64,000 bases of DNA from Clostridia bacterium (GTDB lineage Bacteria > Bacillota > Clostridia > Christensenellales > CAAEEZ01), in the NCBI GenBank assembly GCA_900755035.1, contig CAAEEZ010000016.1, positions 185,230-249,229 on the forward strand, given 5' to 3'. How positions within the stretch are numbered: the stretch's first letter is position 1; each line of letters opens with the position of its first letter. Under the pieces are notes generated by a model. That model was not told the DNA's origin and ran no database searches. It was given only the letters and a program-made list of their open reading frames with translations. Shown here one piece after another: positions 18,202 to 25,622 of the stretch. The translations under genes were made by a program, and so were the position numbers.

Positions 18202-19776
18202 ATGGCTAAAATTAACGTAATACCAAAACCACAACAAATAGAAGAAAGAGAAGGCACGTTTTCCTTTGACAAAAAAATCACCGTATCGGGTGATTATACC
18301 GACAACTTAAAATTAGCAGTAACCAATCTATTGTTGCCTTTTGCGGGCAAAGAAGTAGAGTTTTTGAAATGGGGCGGAATAATCGATTTTGTAACGGCTA
18401 ATATAGTAGACGAAGGATACGTATTAGATATCGACGAAAAAATCAAGATATCGGCAGGTAGCGAAGCAGGTTTTTACTATGCGCTGCAAACGCTAAAACA
18501 ACTACTGCAAGAAAACCCCGACGAACTGCCAAAACTGAAAATAGACGACTATCCAAGGTTTAGTTACCGTAGTTTTATGCTAGACGTAGCAAGATATTAT
18601 TATCCCGTAACCGATATTAAAAAATTGATAGACGTAATCGCTATGCTTAAACTTAACTATTTGCATTTGCATCTAACAGAGGACCAAGGTTGGAGGGTGC
18701 AAATAGACCGTTATCCGCTACTTACCGAAAAGGGTAGCAAGCGTAGCCATACTAATTTTAACAACAAACCGCACGAAGGCTTTTACACAAAGCAGGATAT
18801 AAAGGAAATAGTGGATTATGCAAGGCAAAAATACGTAAAAGTAGTGCCGGAAATAGATATGCCTGGGCATATGGTGTCTGCTATCAGTTGCTACAAACAC
18901 TTAGGTTGTTTCGATAGGGAAATAGAGGTTGCAACCCATTGGGGCGTAAAACACGATATACTTTGCGCAGGCAAAAACAGTACTATGGAATTTGTAAAGG
19001 GCGTACTTGACGAGATATTCGAAATGTTCCCGGACGGCTACGTACACATAGGTGGCGACGAAGCAGTTAAAACTAGGTGGAACTTATGTCCTAATTGCAA
19101 AAAGAAGATGGACGAACTTGGGGTGGATGCAAACGGCTTGCAAAGTTATTTTATGAACGAAGTAGCCTCTTACGTAAAGGAAAACGGCAAAACGGCAATA
19201 GTATGGAACGAGGAAAAACCCGACGAAATATTGTCAAGGGACGTAATTTGGAATTACTATATGTTTGGAAAAGAGCAGGAAGAAGCGATGGTTAGCGAAG
19301 TAAATGCGGGCAGAAAAATGATAAACGTACAAAGCGACGCATATTATTTTGATTTGCCTTACCACGACGTACCACTAAGAAGGACTTACGAAACCGAGCC
19401 GATATTAAAGGGAATAACTAAGCCTGAGAACGTACTAGGCGTAGAGGGTGATTTGTGGACGGAGTACGTAAAGAATATGACGGTTGCCGTTAAAAAGAGT
19501 TTTCCAAGAACCTTTGCAATGGCAGAAACTGCGTGGACAAACGCCGAAAACAAAGATTACGACGACTTCTTAACTAGGTTAAAACCTGCTGAGGATATAG
19601 TTAGGGAAATAACCAAAGTAAAACCAACCAGCGTGAAAAAGGCAACGCCAAACAAGGCAAAGGCTTTAATGCAAAAGATTTGGTTTGAAAAAAGACAGCT
19701 TACTTGGGAAGGTATAAAAATACTAAGAGAAAATGCAAAGATAGAAAAAATGGTAAAAAAGGGGAAAAAGGTATAA
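18202..19776 (+). CDS. Beta-N-acetylhexosaminidase, GH20
   Basis: This 524-residue protein has the GH20 layout: an N-terminal beta-alpha domain (about 1-115), then the TIM barrel starting at SYRSFMLDVARYYYPV. The catalytic Asp-Glu pair lies in HIGGDEA (D286, E287), and LHLHLTEDQGWR is also typical. There is no signal peptide, so the enzyme is predicted cytosolic and would trim terminal GlcNAc or GalNAc from imported oligosaccharides. It sits tightly behind the M20 gene and one base before the next membrane-protein gene. The C-terminal 70 residues are basic and coiled-coil-like. Confidence 0.92.
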   Translation: MAKINVIPKPQQIEEREGTFSFDKKITVSGDYTDNLKLAVTNLLLPFAGKEVEFLKWGGIIDFVTANIVDEGYVLDIDEKIKISAGSEAGFYYALQTLKQLLQENPDELPKLKIDDYPRFSYRSFMLDVARYYYPVTDIKKLIDVIAMLKLNYLHLHLTEDQGWRVQIDRYPLLTEKGSKRSHTNFNNKPHEGFYTKQDIKEIVDYARQKYVKVVPEIDMPGHMVSAISCYKHLGCFDREIEVATHWGVKHDILCAGKNSTMEFVKGVLDEIFEMFPDGYVHIGGDEAVKTRWNLCPNCKKKMDELGVDANGLQSYFMNEVASYVKENGKTAIVWNEEKPDEILSRDVIWNYYMFGKEQEEAMVSEVNAGRKMINVQSDAYYFDLPYHDVPLRRTYETEPILKGITKPENVLGVEGDLWTEYVKNMTVAVKKSFPRTFAMAETAWTNAENKDYDDFLTRLKPAEDIVREITKVKPTSVKKATPNKAKALMQKIWFEKRQLTWEGIKILRENAKIEKMVKKGKKV

Positions 19777-20499
19777 ATGGGAAAAAGTGAGGAAAAACAA
19801 GAAAAAGTAAGCGTATTCAAAACTTTGCAGAGGTTAGGATATATCGTATTTAATATGCTGTACGTATCGGCTTTCGTAGCCTATTCGGCAATCAGCATTT
19901 ATTCGAAAAATCAAACGATAGCGTGGCTTCCGTACGTAATTATCGCAATGAGCGTAATTTACTTTATATCCTTTGTGGTTACGCTACTTGTAGGTAATAA
20001 GCGAGAAGTAAAAGCAAACGTAAAAAACTACAAAAGTTCCTTAAAAATATTCAAAAAGTTATTAAAATTGTCGAACTTAGCGCTATCCGTAATGATGATT
20101 ACGAATACGGTATTATACGATAAGGACAGTTTGTTTTCGTTCGTTTTAGCGGCAGTATCCTTGCCGTTAGTAGTACTACAAATCGTTACAGAGATTGTGA
20201 AAATGGTAAAACGACGCAAGAAAATGAAAATCAAACAAGAAAAAGAGGATCTAAAAAACGATTACGTTAGCGACGTGAAGGAAATTGCAACGACTGCCTT
20301 TACTCAAACGGAAGAAAACGAGGAAGTTAAGAGAGAAAAGATAGTACAAAAAGGGAAAATCAATACGGAAGAAGTAAAAAATAGAATTAAAGAAGCCGAC
20401 CAAAAAATAAACGCCGTAGCAGGTGGCGTGGAAAAGTTGCAACAACGAACGAAACAGTACAGCGACGACAAGAAAAACGTAGGCAAGAAAAAGAAATAG
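19777..20499 (+). CDS. Hypothetical four-helix membrane protein with basic coiled-coil tail
   Basis: This 240-residue protein has hydrophobic segments near residues 22-42, 48-70, 95-115 and 120-142. A Lys/Glu-rich tail of about 95 residues follows and ends in poly-Lys. I do not recognise a family. It follows the GH20 stop directly, so it belongs to the same transcript. The charged soluble tail resembles those of the other membrane proteins in this window. Confidence 0.6.
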   Translation: MGKSEEKQEKVSVFKTLQRLGYIVFNMLYVSAFVAYSAISIYSKNQTIAWLPYVIIAMSVIYFISFVVTLLVGNKREVKANVKNYKSSLKIFKKLLKLSNLALSVMMITNTVLYDKDSLFSFVLAAVSLPLVVLQIVTEIVKMVKRRKKMKIKQEKEDLKNDYVSDVKEIATTAFTQTEENEEVKREKIVQKGKINTEEVKNRIKEADQKINAVAGGVEKLQQRTKQYSDDKKNVGKKKK

Positions 20500-20551
20500 A
20501 AAATAGCGAACGATTATGTGTTCGCTGTTGTAGTTTATAGGAGAATAAATA

Positions 20552-20996
20552 GTGCTTAATATAAGATATGCAACAAAAAAACGACGTAGATAGGTGGCTT
20601 ATACTAGATAAACATATAAGTAAAGACGTGCTTTTTAATAAGATTGAACGAAAGGAAGCGTACGTGTTAACGGAAAACGAAGTGGTGATAGGGGTGCTAA
20701 GATATGGTTTGTTTTGGTATAGCGTGCCGTTTTGCAATATGCTGTACGTAGACGAGAATTACCAAAAAAACGGATACGGAACATGGCTTGTTAAACGGTT
20801 TGAAAAGGATATGAAGAAGTTTGGTTACGACGTAGTACTTACATCTACAAGGGTGGACGAAACGGCTCAATTTTTTTATAGGAAATTGGGGTATAAAGAT
20901 TGTGGCGGTTTGCTATTTGAAACTACTAAAGAAAAGCAACCTACGGAGTTGTTCTTGATAAAAGAACTTAAAACGGATATAGGTGATTATGGATAA
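20552..20996 (+). CDS. GNAT family N-acetyltransferase, apparent frameshift in an A7 run
   Basis: The main frame (20568-20996, 142 residues) is a GNAT domain. It has the acetyl-CoA-binding VDENYQKNGYGTWLVKRFE region and a C-terminal ARF-like strand pattern (DETAQFFYRKLGYKDCGG). The first 10-15 residues expected for the family (LNIRYATK-like) are present in another frame. That frame starts at GTG 20552, 8 bases after AGGAG at 20539-20543. The frames join cleanly if the run of seven A at 20575-20581 had six. So the native start is probably GTG 20552, and the A run is a base-call error or a slippage site. The substrate is unknown. Confidence 0.75.
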
Positions 20997-23403
20997 ACTA
21001 AAATCGAAACTGATAAATATAATAAACGTGATAAACGACAAAAGCGTAGCGCAAAAATCTAGTAACGTAATGGGCGAGAAAAAGCCGTTTGGCAATATGC
21101 CTGCTTTAACTAGGCAGGTGGCAACGGAAGGCGCAGTGTTACTAGAAAACGACGGGGTATTGCCACTTAAAAATAGCGATAAAGTAGCGCTACTTGGCAG
21201 GTGTCAAATAAACTACTTTTACGTAGGCTACGGCAGTGGCGGGGACGTCAATCCGCCGTATTTGGTAAACGTTAAAGACGGTATGCAAAATCACGGGATA
21301 AATTTAGATAAAAATATCCTTGACTATTACGAGAAATGGACAAAGAAAAACAAGGTGGTAAAAGGAGCGTGGGGGTTGTGGCCAACTTGCTACGACGAAG
21401 CGCCGTTACCAAGCGACCTAATTGACGAAGCGACAAAAACCTGCAACGTATGCGTAGTGGTGATAGGTAGGGCGGCAGGCGAAGACAGGGACAACGAACT
21501 AGCCAAGGGTAGTTATTACCTAACCGACGAAGAAAGGGCTATGCTTAGCCAAGCCGAAAAGTTCAATAAGACCGTAGTAATAGTAAATAGTGGCAATATT
21601 ATAGATTTAAGTTGGGTAAAAGAATATCACGTATCTGCTTTGCTGTACGTATGGCAAGGGGGTAGCGAAAGTGGAAACGCAATAGCCGATTTGTTATGTG
21701 GAAACGTCAGCCCGTCGGGGCGTCTTACCGATACGATAGCCTATAATTACGAAGATTATCCAAGTAGCAAGAATTTTGGAGGTAAGGAGTTTAACGTTTA
21801 TAAGGAAGATATTTTCGTTGGATACAAATATTTCGAAACTTTCAACAAAAATGCCGTACTTTATCCGTTTGGTTACGGGCTAAGTTATGGCATGTTTGAT
21901 TTTAAGGACGTGGAGTTTAGTTTTATAGAAAACGAAGTAACCGTTAGGTGTAAAATTAAAAACGTAGGTAACGTTAAGGCAAAAGAAGTGGCGCAACTTT
22001 ACCTATCTGCTCCACAAGGTAAACTAGGCAAGGCAACTAGGGAATTAGTCGCTTTTTGTAAAACAACCGAGTTAGAGGCAGGCGAAGAAGAAAGCGTAGT
22101 ACTTACGGCAAATTACGATGCTTTTGCTTCTTTTGACGACGTGGGAGCAGTTTGCAAAAACGCTTTCGTTTTGGAAAAGGGCAGGTACGAATTTTATTTA
22201 GGCAAGGACGTACGCTCGGCAGTTTTGGTTGGTAATTTCGATCTGAAAGACGACGTAATTTTGGGAAAGGTAACGGGCATTTCTGCCGTAAACGAAGAGT
22301 TTGAAAGAGTGGTCGCAGTTGAAAAGGACGGTGAATTACGCTTAGATTACGCCACCGTAAAAGCCGAAGAAAACACCCTAAAACAAAGAATTTTGGCAAA
22401 TATACCTAAATTTACGGGCAAAGGTGGCAATTACAAGTGGCAAAACGTGGTAAACGGCGAGTGCAGTATAGACGATTTTATATCGGGCTTGTCATTGGAC
22501 GAACTAGAAGCCTTGACAAGAGGTCAGGGCAAAATGGACAGCGAATACGGAGTGAAAGGCAACGCAGGAGCGTTTGGGGGTATTACTAAAAAACTAAGAG
22601 AAAAAGGCGTACCTGCCGTAATTACAACGGACGGACCTAGTGGAATAAGGGTAAGTTATTATACCACTTTAATGCCGTGTGGTACGGCTATTGCGTGCAG
22701 TTTTAACGAAAAACTTGTCGAGCAACTTGGTGAAGAAACGGGTAAGGAAATGAGATTTAGGACTGCGGACGTACTACTTGCCCCAGGAATGAATATCCAC
22801 AGAAACCCTTTGTGCGGTAGAAATTTCGAGTATTTTTCCGAAGATTCTTTTTTAACGGGCAAAATCGCAGCGGCACAAATTCGTGGCATACAGAAAAGTG
22901 GGTTAAGTGCTTGCCCTAAACATTTTGCTTGCAATAATCAGGAGCAATATAGGACAACGAATAATTCAGTAGTATCGCAAAGGGCGCTAAGGGAAACGTA
23001 TCTAAAAGGTTTTCAAATAGCCGTAAAAGAAGGGAAGCCTAACGTAATTATGACTAGTTACAACAAAATAAACGGGGTGTGGAGCCACTATAATTACGAC
23101 CTTGCTACCGAGGTACTTCGCAACGAGTGGGGTTTTGACGGCGTGGTAATTACGGATTGGTGGATGAGAAAAGCGTCTAGTCCGGAGTTTCCTACCGTTA
23201 AGGATAATGCCTACCGTGTAAGGTCGGGCGTGGACGTACTTATGCCGGGTGGAATAAAACGCCTAGAAAAAAGTTACAAGTCCGACGGTACGTTGCTAAG
23301 CGGCGTAGATACCCCTAACGGTATATGCAAGGAAGAAATTATTCGGTCGGCAAAGGCAGTGCTTTCGCTAATATTAAAATTACAAAAGCCTAGTGTAGAT
23401 TAG
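20989..23403 (+). CDS. GH3 beta-glycosidase with permuted domain order
   Basis: This 804-residue cytosolic enzyme (no signal peptide) has GH3 domains in reversed order. The (alpha/beta)6 sandwich domain comes first (EGAVLLENDGVLPLKN near residue 45, GYGSGGD), then a fibronectin-III-like domain (about 300-420). The TIM-barrel domain comes last, with the nucleophile Asp in GVVITDWW near residue 723. Such permuted GH3 enzymes are known from Ruminococcus and Butyrivibrio. It should release beta-linked glucose or a related sugar from oligosaccharides. The ATG at 20989, with AGGTG upstream, overlaps the GNAT stop by 8 bases. The alternative GTG at 20983 is less likely. Confidence 0.88.
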   Translation: MDKLKSKLINIINVINDKSVAQKSSNVMGEKKPFGNMPALTRQVATEGAVLLENDGVLPLKNSDKVALLGRCQINYFYVGYGSGGDVNPPYLVNVKDGMQNHGINLDKNILDYYEKWTKKNKVVKGAWGLWPTCYDEAPLPSDLIDEATKTCNVCVVVIGRAAGEDRDNELAKGSYYLTDEERAMLSQAEKFNKTVVIVNSGNIIDLSWVKEYHVSALLYVWQGGSESGNAIADLLCGNVSPSGRLTDTIAYNYEDYPSSKNFGGKEFNVYKEDIFVGYKYFETFNKNAVLYPFGYGLSYGMFDFKDVEFSFIENEVTVRCKIKNVGNVKAKEVAQLYLSAPQGKLGKATRELVAFCKTTELEAGEEESVVLTANYDAFASFDDVGAVCKNAFVLEKGRYEFYLGKDVRSAVLVGNFDLKDDVILGKVTGISAVNEEFERVVAVEKDGELRLDYATVKAEENTLKQRILANIPKFTGKGGNYKWQNVVNGECSIDDFISGLSLDELEALTRGQGKMDSEYGVKGNAGAFGGITKKLREKGVPAVITTDGPSGIRVSYYTTLMPCGTAIACSFNEKLVEQLGEETGKEMRFRTADVLLAPGMNIHRNPLCGRNFEYFSEDSFLTGKIAAAQIRGIQKSGLSACPKHFACNNQEQYRTTNNSVVSQRALRETYLKGFQIAVKEGKPNVIMTSYNKINGVWSHYNYDLATEVLRNEWGFDGVVITDWWMRKASSPEFPTVKDNAYRVRSGVDVLMPGGIKRLEKSYKSDGTLLSGVDTPNGICKEEIIRSAKAVLSLILKLQKPSVD

Positions 23404-23422
23404 GCTTTCAATAGGTTTTTTT
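23385..23422 (+). terminator. Weak terminator-like hairpin at the GH3 stop
   Basis: An 8-bp perfect stem (23385-23392 with 23401-23408) spans the stop codon. Its T run (23416-23422) is displaced by 7 bases, so its strength is uncertain. Confidence 0.4.
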
Positions 23423-23514
23423 AGATACGATATTTGTAATTAAACAGGCATATAATTAGTAATAATAGGTAAATAATTTTTCAGTAAAAAACAATAAAAT
23501 TAGAAAAAAGTTTT

Positions 23515-23539
23515 AGGCGAGCGTATGCTCGCTTTTTTT
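23515..23539 (+). terminator. Rho-independent terminator before the R-M locus
   Basis: GCGAGC...GCTCGC (23517-23522 with 23527-23532, extended by wobble pairs) with a GTAT loop and seven T closes the glycosidase operon. It marks the boundary to the accessory region. Confidence 0.85.
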
Positions 23540-23565
23540 GTTTATAGCGTTTAAGGTTGCGTATA

Positions 23566-23596
23566 TTGACAATATCGTTGCATGCCTACCTATAAT
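23566..23596 (+). promoter_or_regulatory. Probable promoter of the type III R-M operon
   Basis: TTGACA at 23566-23571 and TATAAT at 23591-23596 have a longish 19-base spacer. A second TATAAT-like box lies 10 bases on. The leader then folds a hairpin (23658-23682) just before the ribosome binding site of mod. Confidence 0.5.
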
Positions 23597-23703
23597 ATGA
23601 TATAATTATGATCATCTAATATTCTATATAAAATCGGTGAGGTTGTAAAAGGCCTTAAATGTAGAAATTCTATTTGTACATTAAACTCAAAGGAGCACGA
23701 ATT

Positions 23704-25620
23704 GTGGAAAGACTAAATGATATACTTGTAAATCTATTAAAAACGGATAGCCGTTATTTTACGGACGAAGGCGAACTTCTTAAAAATGCCGTTTATGAAG
23801 ACGCTATGAAAATGGAAACTTCGCTTATAAAATTATTGCTTTCAGATGATACCTGCAAAGCACGTTTCTTTACGGAAGTTGACGGCGTTTTAGTATTTGA
23901 TAAAGTCGGCTTTGGCTGGGTAATCAATAATCGTCAGTTTTTACCGGATTCATTCACACGCTATAAGAATAAAATTGGACTTGTCGATAATAACGGCGAG
24001 TTTCTTTCGTCATCGGATAATGTTGTTTTAGCATTTCCGTACAAAGATTGCGTTTTAGAGTTTGACAGTACGGATGAAAATGAGAAGCGTACTGAAATTT
24101 TTTATAACGAAACATTATGCCACGACGATATAGATCATTTATTCAATAGAAAAGTATTTTCCAACGCACAACGACACACGAAAACAGGTATAGAAAACAT
24201 AACAACCTTTAATGATGAGAATCTTGTAATTAAGGGTAATAATTTACTTTCTTTATATTCTTTGCTCGATAAATACGCTGGAAAAATAAAGTGTATGTAT
24301 TGGGATATACTTTATAACACGGAAAACGACCAAGTTCCCTACAATGATAGTTTTAAGCACTCATCTTGGCTGACTATGATGAAAAATCGTTTAGAAGTAG
24401 CTAAAAAACTATTGCGCACCGACGGTGTTATTTGTTTGCAATGCGATGATAACGAAATGGCTTATTTGAAAGTCTTATGTGATGAACTTTTCGGTAGGGA
24501 AGCATTTATCAATTGTATTTGTATTAAATCTTCCGAAGCGAGTGGCACAAAAATGGCACACGTTGAAAAAAAATTTCCTAAAATAAAAGATTATTTGCTT
24601 GTGTATAAGTCAAATCCTTCTGCTTTAATCCATATTAAACCTATTAAAGTTGACAATACTGAAAATATATATGATTTTATTGAATATGCAAAATATTATA
24701 CTAAAATTATTACAAATCCAAACGCTCCTGTAAATCAGTGGAATATTGTTTCCATAAAAGATTATATAAAAAACGAGAAATTGAGCATAAATGTCAATAA
24801 CGATATTGAATTAACAAAATTCAAATTGGATAATGCAGATAGAATAGTGTATAGAACAAATAATAAGTCTTTTAGTAAATATCATTTTAATACAGCAACT
24901 GAAGAAATTATTTCGCCAAACGGTATTCGCTATATTTGGTGGGAAGGAAAGCAAATGCTGTTTTTGTCAGAATATACAAGTACATATCTGTGTGATATTT
25001 GGAGTGATATTAGTACAATAAATCTAAACAAAGAAGGAAATGTCCAACTTCCAAATGGTAAAAAACCCGAATCGTTATTAAGACGTATCATATATGCATT
25101 TACCAATGAAAATGATTACGTTTTAGATGCATACTTTGGTACAGGAACAACGGGTGCAGTTGCATTAAAAATGAATAGAAAGTTTATTGGTTTAGAGCAA
25201 CTTAATTCTCATTACGAAAAATGCAAACACCGTTTAACAGAAGTCATAAACGGCGATACTTCGGGAATCTCAAGCGAAGTAAATTGGCAAGGTGGTGGCT
25301 CGTTTGTTTCGGTTGAATTAAAAACGCTTAATCAAGTTTTTGTGGAAGCAATACAATCGGCAGCAAACGATGAGCAACTTGCAAGCGTTTGGGCTAAAAT
25401 GCGTGAAAGTGGTTTTATTAGCAGTTACGTAAATCCGAAAGATATAAATACCGAAGCTGAAGATTTTAACACCCTTTCTTTTGACGATAAAAAAAGACTG
25501 TTCCTTGCTATTTTGGATAAAAATATGCTTTACGTAAACTATTGTGATATCGACGACGAAACCTACGATATATCAGAAGCAGATAAGGCATTCACAAACA
25601 GTTTCTATAAGGAGTCGTAA
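23704..25620 (+). CDS. Type III restriction-modification DNA methyltransferase (Mod), altered DPPY motif
   Basis: The 638-residue product has the type III Mod layout: motif IV region, target-recognition middle part, and motif I (VLDAYFGTGTTGAVAL) near residue 470, which is the beta-class N6-adenine MTase order. The catalytic motif normally read as DPPY is DILY here (codons at 24304-24315), in the otherwise typical context YNTENDQVPYNDSF. Asp and Tyr are kept but both Pro are lost, so activity is in doubt. Translation most likely starts at GTG 23704, after AAAGGAGC. An upstream TTG (23674) would include a leader hairpin. Base composition and codon use differ from the flanking sugar genes, suggesting transfer. 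The stop is 2 bases before res. Confidence 0.88.
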   Translation: MERLNDILVNLLKTDSRYFTDEGELLKNAVYEDAMKMETSLIKLLLSDDTCKARFFTEVDGVLVFDKVGFGWVINNRQFLPDSFTRYKNKIGLVDNNGEFLSSSDNVVLAFPYKDCVLEFDSTDENEKRTEIFYNETLCHDDIDHLFNRKVFSNAQRHTKTGIENITTFNDENLVIKGNNLLSLYSLLDKYAGKIKCMYWDILYNTENDQVPYNDSFKHSSWLTMMKNRLEVAKKLLRTDGVICLQCDDNEMAYLKVLCDELFGREAFINCICIKSSEASGTKMAHVEKKFPKIKDYLLVYKSNPSALIHIKPIKVDNTENIYDFIEYAKYYTKIITNPNAPVNQWNIVSIKDYIKNEKLSINVNNDIELTKFKLDNADRIVYRTNNKSFSKYHFNTATEEIISPNGIRYIWWEGKQMLFLSEYTSTYLCDIWSDISTINLNKEGNVQLPNGKKPESLLRRIIYAFTNENDYVLDAYFGTGTTGAVALKMNRKFIGLEQLNSHYEKCKHRLTEVINGDTSGISSEVNWQGGGSFVSVELKTLNQVFVEAIQSAANDEQLASVWAKMRESGFISSYVNPKDINTEAEDFNTLSFDDKKRLFLAILDKNMLYVNYCDIDDETYDISEADKAFTNSFYKES

Positions 25621-25622
25621 TT

